Positions 1 through 8,419 of a DNA stretch of 64,000 nt are shown in pieces. A program made the translations under genes and the position numbers. The DNA is from Sulfurifustis variabilis (GTDB lineage Bacteria > Pseudomonadota > Gammaproteobacteria > Acidiferrobacterales > Sulfurifustaceae): the NCBI RefSeq assembly GCF_002355415.1, contig NZ_AP014936.1:2294001-2358000 (forward strand). The letters are read 5' to 3'. Every line of letters starts with the position of its first letter. The stretch's first letter is position 1. A model generated the notes under the pieces. It saw nothing but the letters and a program-made list of their open reading frames with translations. It made no database searches and was not told the origin of the DNA.

Positions 1-64
1 CGCGCGCCCTCGACCCCCCGCGGTGCCTGTCGCATTCCCATCGCGTATATTCGTCGGCGCAGAG

Positions 65-886
65 TCACCCGCGAGGGTTGCGCAGGTTGGAGAGCGTGAA
101 CGTGTGCGGCGGGATGTCGATCGCGAAGCGCGCCTCGTTCACCCGGATCTCCGTCCATTCCTCGGGCTTGTCGGCCTTCTGCATGCGCTGCCGCGCCGCG
201 ACGAGCTTGCCGCCCATGGGGCGGATGTCGAGGCTGGTGAGCCGCTTGACGAGCACGCCGGCCTGATCATAGAACTCGTGCTCGAGCACCAGGTGGTCCT
301 CGCGTATTTTCACGATCTCCTTCCCCCACACCACGGGTGCTTCCTCTCGCGGCACCGATTCGATCACGTGGAGACGCCGCCCCTCGTGGCTTTCGGTCCG
401 CAGCAGCCGATGCCGGTAGTGCCGCACGAGGTCGTCCGCCTTCGCCAGGTCGTTGTTCGAGAAATCGGAACCCATCCAGCTCTGGTTCATCATGCTCGAC
501 GGGATCTTGACGACGCGGTTGATCTTCGGGGCGAAGCTCCACATGTCGTCGCCGACCAGGAGGGTGGCGTTGCCGGCGTCCTTCGGCGGCGCGACCACGC
601 GCACCAGGGAATCGTCCTGCCCGCGCGTCCACACGCGTATCGTCATCGTCCGCTGCCAGTCGGGTCGGTGGATCGTCATGTCCGCGACCGAGTAGGACGA
701 GACGTCCCGCCAGTAGTCGATGGCGGCCTGCACGATGGCGGCGGCATCCTGCGCCGCCGCCGGGCCGGACAACAGCAGGGCGACGGCCGTACCGGCCGCC
801 ATCCTGCCGCCGTGGTGTTTCAACCGGGACCGCCCATGCGCTCGAACGCGATCATGCGATCCTTCACCGCCACGTCGCTGCGACAC
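65..886 (-). CDS. Outer membrane lipoprotein-sorting-like protein (LolA-like fold)
   Basis: Exported protein of the family annotated as outer membrane lipoprotein-sorting protein, related to LolA/LolB folds and usually linked to MMPL/RND or ABC exporters; the ligand is unknown. A hydrophobic stretch (MAAGTAVALLLSGPAAAQ) is a signal sequence, followed by the typical WRDVSSYS, SFAPKINRVVKIPSSMM and ADKPEEWTEIRVNEA segments. The GTG start at 886 is chosen because a perfect AAGGAGG lies 7 nt upstream (894-900), but it gives an unusually long basic n-region. ATG at 802 (245 aa) or TTG at 823 would give cleaner signal peptides. The gene ends just inside the window edge, so its operon partner lies outside. 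Confidence 0.75.
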   Translation of the reverse strand: MSQRRGGEGSHDRVRAHGRSRLKHHGGRMAAGTAVALLLSGPAAAQDAAAIVQAAIDYWRDVSSYSVADMTIHRPDWQRTMTIRVWTRGQDDSLVRVVAPPKDAGNATLLVGDDMWSFAPKINRVVKIPSSMMNQSWMGSDFSNNDLAKADDLVRHYRHRLLRTESHEGRRLHVIESVPREEAPVVWGKEIVKIREDHLVLEHEFYDQAGVLVKRLTSLDIRPMGGKLVAARQRMQKADKPEEWTEIRVNEARFAIDIPPHTFTLSNLRNPRG

Positions 887-1157
887 GCGTCCACCTCCTT
901 CCTCGGCCGTCCGGCACCGGGAGAGTAACCCAATCCCCGCCCCGATCGACGAACCGTCCCGGCAGCGCGTCAGGCGGCCGAGCGCGGCGACCGTGGAATT
1001 GCACCGGAAAAACCCCTTAGCTGCTGTTTTGACGGTACTTTTAATGCAGGCCCGATCGACTGCCCGGGAGCCATGGCACAGAGCTTGCTTTGAAAATGTA
1101 CAAGGAACCAACGACACGACCGGCATGGATCGGACCGGTAAATGTGGGGATCCATTC
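887..1157. other. Divergent intergenic region, no gene seen
   Basis: This region separates two divergent genes. It is more AT-rich around 1015-1110 than its surroundings, which fits promoter DNA, but I see no convincing paired -35/-10 hexamers. Open frames across it are short and Arg-rich and look non-coding. Confidence 0.4.
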
Positions 1158-1751
1158 ATGGCCTGTACGCACAAAGAGAGTTGCGCGCTGTTCCCGGTGA
1201 TCTCGCTCAGCAGCGCGCTCAAGATCTGGCAGACATTCTATTGCGACGGTCGCCACGAGACCTGCGAGCGCTACAAGCTGTCGCTCGCGGGTCAGCCGGT
1301 GGCGGCCTCCCTGCTTCCGAACGGGAAGCTGCTGGACGTCGCCAACGACGGTCCGCGGCCGGCCGCCGAGGCCCGCCCGGGCGCTCCGACCACGCGCGTG
1401 GCCCCCGCGCAGAGCGAGCCGACGGCGAAGCCGGCCGCGACGACGGCGGCGACGGGCATGCCGCAGATCGTCTCCTCGTACTATCTGCGCATTCCCGTCA
1501 AGGATGCGCCCGGGGTGCTCGACAAGGTACTCGCGCCGTTGAGCGAGCTCAACGTCCCCGTGGACGCCACCATCCAGAAATCGGCCGTCGGCCCGAACGG
1601 GGCGCGCTGCCTGATCCTGGTGACGGACCAGGCGGAGGAAATGAACGTCTACCGCGCGATCGTCCGCATCGAAGCGCTCGACGAGGTGAGCGGTTCGGTC
1701 AAGTCGATCGCCCTCGAACGTCTCGACACGCGCGCGGCGAGCGCCGCCTAG
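1158..1751 (+). CDS. Cys-rich N-terminus plus homoserine-dehydrogenase-type ACT domain protein
   Basis: This 197-aa protein joins two modules by an Ala/Pro-rich linker (about residues 60-105). Residues 1-55 hold four cysteines (CTHKESC, YC and ETCERY) and end in LLPNGKLL, a pattern suited to metal or redox binding. Residues 110-190 (SYYLRIPVKDAPGVL... DATIQK... IEALDEV) resemble the C-terminal ACT domain of homoserine dehydrogenase, but no dehydrogenase domain is present. ACT domains bind small ligands, so a sensor role is an inference. It lies 11 bp upstream of the Sel1-YeeE gene and is probably co-transcribed with it. ATG 1158 has GGGGAT upstream; ATG 1125 is an alternative. Function unknown. 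Confidence 0.75.
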   Translation: MACTHKESCALFPVISLSSALKIWQTFYCDGRHETCERYKLSLAGQPVAASLLPNGKLLDVANDGPRPAAEARPGAPTTRVAPAQSEPTAKPAATTAATGMPQIVSSYYLRIPVKDAPGVLDKVLAPLSELNVPVDATIQKSAVGPNGARCLILVTDQAEEMNVYRAIVRIEALDEVSGSVKSIALERLDTRAASAA

Positions 1752-1762
1752 GAAGAACCGCC

Positions 1763-2974
1763 ATGGAACACGCGCCGACCGCTCCGATCTGGCTCCCGCG
1801 CATCCGCGCGGTGCTCGTCGTGCTCTGCTCGAACCTGACGGCGATCGTGCTTCTCGCCCTGTTCCTGCTCTCGGCGGTGTACGCGTCCGAAGCGGAACCG
1901 ATCGGCAGCGCTGAGGAGGCGCGGCGCTGGTGGCAGCAGGCGGCGGAGCAGGGCCAGCCGGACATGCAGTACGGGCTCGCGCGCATGTACGAGACGGGCG
2001 CGCCGACCCTGGGCATCGCGGTCGATCCGGATCTGGCGCTGAAGTGGTACTTGCGCGCCGGCGAGCAGGGCCACGCGCCGTCCCTGTACGCCACCGGTCG
2101 AATCTACGAGGAAGGACGCGGCGTCGCGGCGAACCGGGAGACGGCGCTGCACTGGTACAACGAGGCGGCCCTGCGCGGCCACGAGGGCGCGCGCGAGCGC
2201 CTCGCCGGGCTCGCCGCCGAGGCCGCACCCGACGTGGCGGCGGTTGCGCCCGCGCCGACCGCGCCCGCGCGGACGTCCGCCGTCGAAAAAAACTGGCTCG
2301 AGCGTCCGTGGGACGCGCTATCGGATTTCACGCGGACGGCGTTCGCGCAGGGTGCGGCGGGACCCTATTGGAGCTGGTGGCAGGGCGCGATCGCCCTCGC
2401 CCTGATCATGCTCGCGTTCTGGCTGCTCGTGCGGGCGCCGATGGGTGTCTCGTCGAGCTGGGATCACGTCGTTCATTGGCGCGACTACGAACGGATGCGG
2501 CGCGCCGAGCAGGCGCTCGCGAAGAACCAGGACGCCGTCACCGACGCCCTGCTCGCCGAGACGATCGCGCAGTTCGGAAACGCGGCGATCGCGGAGTTCA
2601 GGGCGAAGACGGCGCCGCAGGCGAAGAAGATCCGGATGTCGTCGACCGCCAAGGCGCCCTGGCCGACGCATTTCACCTTCCTCGCGTGCATGCTGCTCGG
2701 CGGTCTGTTCGCGAGCTTCTTTGCCGGCACGTGGGAAGTTCAGTGGAGCCTGGGCCCCGAGTTCGAACGCCTGTTCGGCGCCGGCTGGCACACCTGGGTG
2801 CTCCTTACCGCAGGGGGTTTTCTGGTCGGCTTCGGCACGCGCATGGCCGGCGGCTGCACGTCCGGTCACGGGGTCAACGGCTGCGCGCGCCTTCAGCCGG
2901 GCAGCCTGGTCGGTACCGCCTCCTTCTTCGGCACCGCGGTCGCCATGACGCTGCTCCTCGAGAGGGTTCTGTGA
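1763..2974 (+). CDS. Sel1-repeat / YeeE-YedE sulfur transporter fusion
   Basis: Membrane protein of 403 aa. A membrane segment (about residues 15-42) is followed by Sel1/TPR-like repeats (EEARRWWQQAAEQGQPDMQYGLARMYETG, then two more copies, to about 155), a Pro/Ala linker, a second membrane segment, a cytosolic helical stretch, and from about 295 one half of a YeeE/YedE (DUF395) permease with the conserved GGCTSGHGVNG cysteine loop. The family imports thiosulfate or related sulfur compounds. Standard half-size YeeE proteins lack the Sel1 part, so this is a fusion; the repeats may dock a partner. The stop overlaps the next ATG in TGATG, coupling the two halves. GGAAG precedes the ATG. Confidence 0.85.
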   Translation: MEHAPTAPIWLPRIRAVLVVLCSNLTAIVLLALFLLSAVYASEAEPIGSAEEARRWWQQAAEQGQPDMQYGLARMYETGAPTLGIAVDPDLALKWYLRAGEQGHAPSLYATGRIYEEGRGVAANRETALHWYNEAALRGHEGARERLAGLAAEAAPDVAAVAPAPTAPARTSAVEKNWLERPWDALSDFTRTAFAQGAAGPYWSWWQGAIALALIMLAFWLLVRAPMGVSSSWDHVVHWRDYERMRRAEQALAKNQDAVTDALLAETIAQFGNAAIAEFRAKTAPQAKKIRMSSTAKAPWPTHFTFLACMLLGGLFASFFAGTWEVQWSLGPEFERLFGAGWHTWVLLTAGGFLVGFGTRMAGGCTSGHGVNGCARLQPGSLVGTASFFGTAVAMTLLLERVL

Positions 2975-3399
2975 TGAAGCTCACCGCGCCTACGTATCAC
3001 GTCGTCTTCGGCTTCTTCGGCCTGATTCTGGGCTTCTCGCTGACGCGTATCGGGTTCGCCGATTACGGCGAAGTGCACAAGATGTTCGCCTTCGTCGATC
3101 TGCGCCTGTTCCTGACGTTCGTCGGCGCCGTGGTCATGACGATGATCGGCTACGCCATCGTCGCCCACAACGCCGCGATGCCCCGCAAGCCGCTGCACCG
3201 CGGCACGATCGCGGGCGGCGTACTCTTCGGGGCCGGCTGGGCCGTCACGGGCGCCTGTCCCGCGGTCGCGCTCGTGCAGCTCGGGGCGGGGTATCTGCCC
3301 GGCCTCGCGACCGCGATCGGCATCGCGCTCGGCGTATGGTCCTACCGGCGGGTGCACGCCCGCTACTTCCGGTGGGATACCGGCGCGTGCCAGATGTGA
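2974..3399 (+). CDS. YeeE/YedE family protein, second half-transporter
   Basis: A 141-aa membrane protein with about four hydrophobic segments and the family's conserved cysteine in VTGACPAVALVQLGAGYLPG. It supplies the second half of a split YeeE/YedE sulfur transporter; the first half is fused to Sel1 repeats just upstream, and the start codon overlaps that gene's stop. Sulfur-compound uptake into the cytoplasm is the family role; the exact substrate cannot be read from sequence. It ends 54 bp from the convergent degQ. Confidence 0.87.
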   Translation: MKLTAPTYHVVFGFFGLILGFSLTRIGFADYGEVHKMFAFVDLRLFLTFVGAVVMTMIGYAIVAHNAAMPRKPLHRGTIAGGVLFGAGWAVTGACPAVALVQLGAGYLPGLATAIGIALGVWSYRRVHARYFRWDTGACQM

Positions 3400-3453
3400 T
3401 TGGTTGAGAACGCGCCCGCGAACGGCGTTGCGGCCGTCCGCGGGACGCGCCCG

Positions 3454-4953
3454 CTAGGGCTTCACGACCAGAAAGAGCTTTCCGCCCCGCCGGTTCACGA
3501 GCAGCAGCGCGCTCTCGTTCTTGCCGAGTTTTTCGCTCAGACGCTTCACGTCGTTGATCGACTTCACGGGCTGGCGGTTGATCTCCATGATCACGTCGCC
3601 GGGCTCGACGCCCGCCGCGGCCGCGGAGCTGTCCGGCGCCACCGCCGTCACGACCACGCCGCTCGCTCCCGGCTTCAGACCGAGCTGATTCGCGATCTCG
3701 GGCGTGAGGTTGCGCAGCTCGAGGCCGGCGAGGGCGGTCTTCGGAGCGGTCTCGCCCTCCTCCTCGCCGTCGCCCTGCGCGATCTCCTTCGGCTGCTCGG
3801 CGATCTTCACCGACAGCGTCTGGCGCTTGCCGTCGCGGAGCACCTCGACCCTGGCGCTCCTGCCGATCGGCGTCTGGGCCACCATGTTGCGGAGCAGGGT
3901 CGGGCTGTCGACCGCCTTTCCGTCGAAGCCGACAATCACGTCGCCGCTCCTGAGGCCTGCGGCCGCCGCGGGGCTGTCCGGCAGCACTTCGCTCACGAGC
4001 GCGCCCTTCGCCTCGTCGAGGCCGAACTGTTTCGCCAGGTTCTGCGTGACCTCCTGAATCGAGACGCCGAGCCAGCCGCGGGTGACCTTGCCGTGCTTGA
4101 CCAGGCTGTCCATGACCGCGCGGGTCATGTTCGCCGGCACGGCGAAGCCGATGCCCATGTAGCCGCCGCTGCGGGAGAAAATGGCGGTGTTGATGCCGAC
4201 CAGCTCGCCGCGAACGTTGACGAGGGCGCCCCCCGAGTTGCCGGGATTGATGGCGGCGTCCGTCTGGATGAAGTCCTCGTAGTCCGCGATGCCGACGTTG
4301 GCGCGGCCCACCGCGCTGACGATGCCCATGGTGACGGTCGAGTTGAGCGCGAACGGGTTGCCGATGGCGAGGATGTACTCGCCGACCTCGAGCTTGTCGG
4401 AGTCGCCCCAGGGGACCGTCGGCAGGTCCTTGGCGTCGATCTTGACGACCGCGATGTCGGTCTTCGGGTCGGTGCCGATCACCTTGCCGGTGAACTCGCG
4501 CTTGTCGTTGAGCAGGATCTTGATCTCGTCGGCCTTCGCGATGACGTGGTTGTTGGTCACGATGTAGCCGTCCGGCGAGACGATGACGCCGGAGCCGAGG
4601 CTGTTCTCCCGACGCTCGCGCGGAATGCCGAAGCGCTTGAAGAACTCGTCGCCGAAGAACTGGCGGAAGAAGGGGTCGTCCATGAATCCCGGCGGCACCT
4701 CGCCGCCGGACGGGCCCTTGACGACCCGCGTGGTCGAGATGTTGACCACCGCCGGGGTGACGGCCTTCACGATCGGCACGAAGTTGGTGGACGGCCCGAC
4801 ACCGGGCGGCAGGGCCGTCGCCGCGTTCTCCGCGCTGCCGGCGACCGGCATCCAGTCGAGCCGCGAGGAAAGAACGATGCCCGCAATGACGCCGGCAAAA
4901 AGAAACAGGCCCGCCAGCAGGCCCAACCGGAAGGAACGGCGCTCGATGATCAT
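3454..4953 (-). CDS. degQ: DegQ/HtrA-family periplasmic serine endoprotease
   Basis: Envelope quality-control protease of the Do/DegP-DegQ family, 499 aa. The N-terminal hydrophobic segment (about 10-30) serves as signal or anchor. The catalytic triad is visible: His in TNNHVIA, Asp in KTDIAVVK and Ser in NPGNSGGA. Two PDZ domains follow (about 285-375 and 405-495), as expected for a full-length Do protease. ATG 4953 is preferred because GAGGGA sits about 10 nt upstream; upstream in-frame starts lack such a site. clpB lies upstream on the same strand. degQ, degP and mucD are hard to separate by sequence, so the symbol is approximate. Confidence 0.93.
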   Translation of the reverse strand: MIIERRSFRLGLLAGLFLFAGVIAGIVLSSRLDWMPVAGSAENAATALPPGVGPSTNFVPIVKAVTPAVVNISTTRVVKGPSGGEVPPGFMDDPFFRQFFGDEFFKRFGIPRERRENSLGSGVIVSPDGYIVTNNHVIAKADEIKILLNDKREFTGKVIGTDPKTDIAVVKIDAKDLPTVPWGDSDKLEVGEYILAIGNPFALNSTVTMGIVSAVGRANVGIADYEDFIQTDAAINPGNSGGALVNVRGELVGINTAIFSRSGGYMGIGFAVPANMTRAVMDSLVKHGKVTRGWLGVSIQEVTQNLAKQFGLDEAKGALVSEVLPDSPAAAAGLRSGDVIVGFDGKAVDSPTLLRNMVAQTPIGRSARVEVLRDGKRQTLSVKIAEQPKEIAQGDGEEEGETAPKTALAGLELRNLTPEIANQLGLKPGASGVVVTAVAPDSSAAAAGVEPGDVIMEINRQPVKSINDVKRLSEKLGKNESALLLVNRRGGKLFLVVKP

Positions 4954-5005
4954 GTTATTGGGATCCCTCGGAAAGACGTAACGTAAACCGATAACGCCTC
5001 CGATC

Positions 5006-5029
5006 GAAAAAGCCCGCAAAAGTTCGGGT
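5006..5029 (-). terminator. Probable weak terminator after clpB
   Basis: On the minus strand the repeat CCCG-AA ... TT-(G)-CGGG forms a short stem followed by CTTTTT. It lies directly after the clpB stop and before the degQ start, so degQ probably has its own promoter or relies on read-through. Confidence 0.45.
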
Positions 5030-5035
5030 CAACCC

Positions 5036-7645
5036 TCAGGCGGTCTTCTTCTCGGCGCCGGCGAGCTTCTTGCGGAACGCGAGCCTGTCCCCCGCCACGT
5101 CGACCAGAATAACATCCTTGGGCCCGAACTTGCCCGCGAGGATCTCCTGGGCGAGCGGATTTTCGATCGCCTGCTGGATGGCGCGCTTGAGCGGGCGGGC
5201 GCCGTACACCGGGTCGTATCCCGCCTCGGCCAGCTTGTCGAGCGCCGCCTTGGTGAGCTCGAGATCCATCTCCCGGCTCTTCAGCCGCCCGCGCAGGTAC
5301 TGCACCTGTAGCTCGGCGATGCGGTGGAGCTGGTCGCGACCGAGCGGGTGGAAGACGACGATGTCGTCGACGCGGTTGATGAACTCCGGGCGGAAGTGCT
5401 GCCCGACGATCTGCATGACCGCGTCCTTCATCTTCTGGTAGTTCTCTTCTCCCGCCAGCTCCTGGATCACGGTGGATCCGAGGTTCGAGGTCATGATGAT
5501 CACGGTGTTGCGGAAGTCGACGGTGCGCCCCTGACCGTCCGTGAGACGGCCGTCGTCGAGCACCTGCAGCAGCACGTTGAACACGTCCGGGTGCGCCTTC
5601 TCGACCTCGTCGAGCAGGATCACCGAGTAAGGTTTCCGGCGCACGGCCTCCGTGAGGTAACCGCCCTCCTCGTAGCCCACGTACCCCGGCGGCGCGCCGA
5701 TCAGTCGCGCGACCGAGTGCTTCTCCATGAACTCCGACATGTCGAGGCGCACCATCGCCTCGTCGGTGTCGAACAGGAACGCGGCGAGCGCCTTGGTGAG
5801 CTCGGTCTTGCCCACGCCCGTGGGACCCAGGAACAGGAACGAGCCGTAGGGCCGCCGCGGATCGGACAGGCCCGCGCGCGAGCGACGAATGGCGTTCGAG
5901 ACCGCCTTGATCGCCTCGTCCTGCCCGACCACGCGCCGGCGCAGATCGTCCTCCATGCGCAGCAGCTTGTCGCGCTCGCCTTCCATCATCTTGGACACGG
6001 GGATCCCGGTCCACCGCGACACGACCTCGGCGATTTCGTTCTCGGTCACGGCGTTGCGCAGCAGCTTCTTCTCGGTCTTCTGCGATTCCTGCGAGCTCGC
6101 GGCGGCAAGCTGCTTCTCGAGCTCGGGGATCCGCCCGTACTGGAGCTCGGCCATGCGGCCGAGATCGCCCGCGCGGCGCGCGGTGTCGAGCTCGAGTCGT
6201 GCGCGGTCGAGCTCCTCCTTCACGTGCGCGGCGCCCGTCACCTGCGCCTTCTCGGCCTTCCAGATTCCTTCCAGCTCGCCGTACTCCTGCTCCAGCCGCT
6301 CGATCTCGTCCTCGAGCAGGGCGAGACGTTTCTTCGAGGCCTCGTCGGTCTCCTTCTTCAGCGCCTCGCGCTCGATCTTCAGCTGCACCAGGCGGCGATC
6401 GAGCCGGTCCATGGCCTCGGGCTTGGAGTCGATCTCCATGCGGATGCGCGAGGCCGCCTCGTCGACGAGGTCGATGGCCTTGTCCGGAAGCTGGCGGTCG
6501 GTGATGTAGCGGTGCGAGAGCGTCGCGGCCGCGACGATCGCCGGGTCCGTGATGTCCACGCCGTGATGCACCTCGTACTTTTCCTTGAGCCCGCGCAGGA
6601 TCGCGATCGTGTCCTCGACGGTCGGCTCGTCCACCAGCACCTTCTGGAACCGGCGCTCCAGCGCCGCGTCCTTCTCGATGTGCTTGCGGTACTCGTCGAG
6701 CGTGGTCGCGCCGACGGCGTGCAGCTCGCCGCGCGCGAGCGCGGGCTTCAGCATGTTGCCCGCGTCCATCGCGCCCTCGGCCTTGCCGGCGCCGACGATG
6801 GTATGGAGCTCGTCGATGAAGAGGATGATCTGTCCCTGCTGCCTGGCAAGCTCGTTCAGCACGGCCTTGAGCCGTTCCTCGAACTCGCCGCGGAACTTGG
6901 TGCCGGCGATGAGCGCGCCCATGTCGAGGGCGAGCACGCGCTTGTTCTTCAGGCCCTCGGGGACCTCGCCGTTCACGATACGCTGCGCGAGGCCCTCGAC
7001 GATCGCGGTCTTGCCCACGCCCGGCTCGCCGATCAGCACGGGGTTGTTCTTGGTCCGCCGCTGCAGGATCTGCACGACGCGGCGGATCTCCTCGTCGCGG
7101 CCGATCACCGGATCGAGCTTGCCCTGCTCGGCCCGCTCGGTGAGGTCCACGGTGTACTTGGACAGCGCCTGGCGTGTGTCCTCGGCGTTCGGGTCGTCGA
7201 CCTTCTGGCCGCCCCGCATCGCCTCGAGCGCCTTCTCTATGCCGTTCCGGGAGGCGCCGGCCTCGCGCAGGATGCGGCCGAGCTCGCCCTGGTCCTCCAG
7301 CGCCGCCAGGAGGAAAAGCTCGGTCGAGATGTACTGGTCGCCGCGCTTCTGCGCGTACTTGTCGGTGAGATTGAGGAGCTTGCCGAGATCGTTCGAGACG
7401 TGCACCTCGCCGCCCGCCCCGTGCACCGTGCCCAGCCGGTCCAGCGCCTCGGCGACCTTGGAACGCACGGCGTTCACGTTGACGTCGGCCTGTGCCAGCA
7501 GCTGCCGCGTCGTTCCGCCCTCCTGGTCGAGCAGCGCCGCCATCAGGTGGACCGGTTCGATGAACTGGTGGTCGCGCCCGAGCGCGAGGCTCTGCGCCTC
7601 GGCGAGCGCCGTCTGGAACTTCGCGGTCAGTTTGTCCATGCGCAT
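5036..7645 (-). CDS. clpB: ClpB protein disaggregase
   Basis: Cytoplasmic Hsp100 chaperone that pulls polypeptides out of aggregates together with DnaK, 869 aa, the usual size. In order: Clp N-domain (1-145), first AAA+ module with Walker A GEPGVGKT (about 205) and FIDELHT, the long coiled-coil M-domain (about 410-525), and a second AAA+ module with GPTGVGKTE (about 605) and [11 protein letters not shown]. It lacks the ClpP-binding loop found in ClpA. The start MRMDKLT matches E. coli MRLDRLT. A sigma-32-type promoter lies 35 nt upstream. Confidence 0.98.
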   Translation of the reverse strand: MRMDKLTAKFQTALAEAQSLALGRDHQFIEPVHLMAALLDQEGGTTRQLLAQADVNVNAVRSKVAEALDRLGTVHGAGGEVHVSNDLGKLLNLTDKYAQKRGDQYISTELFLLAALEDQGELGRILREAGASRNGIEKALEAMRGGQKVDDPNAEDTRQALSKYTVDLTERAEQGKLDPVIGRDEEIRRVVQILQRRTKNNPVLIGEPGVGKTAIVEGLAQRIVNGEVPEGLKNKRVLALDMGALIAGTKFRGEFEERLKAVLNELARQQGQIILFIDELHTIVGAGKAEGAMDAGNMLKPALARGELHAVGATTLDEYRKHIEKDAALERRFQKVLVDEPTVEDTIAILRGLKEKYEVHHGVDITDPAIVAAATLSHRYITDRQLPDKAIDLVDEAASRIRMEIDSKPEAMDRLDRRLVQLKIEREALKKETDEASKKRLALLEDEIERLEQEYGELEGIWKAEKAQVTGAAHVKEELDRARLELDTARRAGDLGRMAELQYGRIPELEKQLAAASSQESQKTEKKLLRNAVTENEIAEVVSRWTGIPVSKMMEGERDKLLRMEDDLRRRVVGQDEAIKAVSNAIRRSRAGLSDPRRPYGSFLFLGPTGVGKTELTKALAAFLFDTDEAMVRLDMSEFMEKHSVARLIGAPPGYVGYEEGGYLTEAVRRKPYSVILLDEVEKAHPDVFNVLLQVLDDGRLTDGQGRTVDFRNTVIIMTSNLGSTVIQELAGEENYQKMKDAVMQIVGQHFRPEFINRVDDIVVFHPLGRDQLHRIAELQVQYLRGRLKSREMDLELTKAALDKLAEAGYDPVYGARPLKRAIQQAIENPLAQEILAGKFGPKDVILVDVAGDRLAFRKKLAGAEKKTA

Positions 7646-7675
7646 GGGATTTGTCCGGGATTCGGCTCTGTCCGC

Positions 7676-8419
7676 CTAAAGTGGGGCGGTGGACCGCGAT
7701 TTCAAGGGCGGACGCCGCGTTTTCGACTTCGCGGCCGGTGCCAAGGCGCCCGCCAGCTCGTCGAGCAGGGCGTCGGGGGTGCGGCCGGGATGGCGAAGGG
7801 GCGCGTGGCTGCGGATGCGGGCGCGGCTGCGCATCAAGACCGCGCTGACCGTGCGGCCCTGGCCGCGCACGCCGTCGATGCGCAGGGGCACGATGGGCGC
7901 GCCCGTCTGCGCGGCGAGGTGCAGCACGCCGCGCTTCAGCCGGGCCGGAGGTTCGTGGTCGAGGCGTATGCGCCCGTACGGGAAGAGCGCGACGACCTCG
8001 CCCGCCTCGAGCGCCCGCCGGGCGGCGCGCAGCGCGGGACGGGAGTTCGCCAGGCGTTCGACCGGGATGCAGCCGATCGCCCGGAACAGCGGCGTGAGCC
8101 ATCGGCGCTCGTACTGCTCGCGCGCGATGATGAAGCGCAGCGGTCTCCGGCACGCCGCGATCATCAGAAGCGGATCGAGCCCGGACACGTGGTTCGCGAC
8201 GACCAGCGCCGGGCCGCGCGCGGGCAACGGCACGCGGCGATGGCGCAGGCGGTGGTAGCGGCGGCAGAACAGGCGATTCAGGCCGTCCAACCGGTTCAAC
8301 CACTTGCCGCCCCAGTCGGCGCGGTTCGCGGACTCGCACGCCGCGACGGCGCGCCGCACGCCGTATGCGCCCAGCACACCAAGCACGACGCCGAACGCGA
8401 GCGCGTAGAGCCAGCTCAC
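7676..8419 (-). CDS. PlsC-like lysophospholipid acyltransferase family protein
   Basis: A 247-aa membrane-associated acyltransferase. One N-terminal transmembrane helix precedes the catalytic block I NHVSGLDP (H-x4-D). Block III, normally FPEGxR, reads FPYGRI, so the conserved Glu is replaced by Tyr; block [11 protein letters not shown] is present. The family acylates 1-acyl-glycerol-3-phosphate or related lipids; the altered block III makes the substrate uncertain. The GTG start at 8419 overlaps the MFS stop (GTGA), so the gene is translationally coupled to the ArsR-MFS operon. Its 3' end carries the clpB heat-shock promoter. Confidence 0.85.
   Translation of the reverse strand: MSWLYALAFGVVLGVLGAYGVRRAVAACESANRADWGGKWLNRLDGLNRLFCRRYHRLRHRRVPLPARGPALVVANHVSGLDPLLMIAACRRPLRFIIAREQYERRWLTPLFRAIGCIPVERLANSRPALRAARRALEAGEVVALFPYGRIRLDHEPPARLKRGVLHLAAQTGAPIVPLRIDGVRGQGRTVSAVLMRSRARIRSHAPLRHPGRTPDALLDELAGALAPAAKSKTRRPPLKSRSTAPL
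7681..7706 (-). promoter_or_regulatory. Sigma-32 (heat-shock) type promoter of clpB
   Basis: On the minus strand CTTGAAA (7700-7706) is followed after 13 nt by CCCCAC (7681-7686), close to the sigma-32 pattern CTTGAAA-N13-15-CCCCATNT. It sits about 35 nt before the clpB start, inside the 3' end of the upstream acyltransferase gene, and would give clpB independent heat-shock transcription. Confidence 0.75.

Noticed and set aside
803-886. Short upstream peptide on the minus strand ending before the lipoprotein-sorting gene (frame with VKDRMIAFERMGGPG)
   Set aside because: It has no correctly spaced ribosome site of its own; the AAGGAGG fits the GTG at 886 in the other frame better.
5004-5035. 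Sigma-E or sigma-70 promoter for degQ
   Set aside because: GAACTT and TTGACC are present on the minus strand, but no matching -10 element lies at the right distance.
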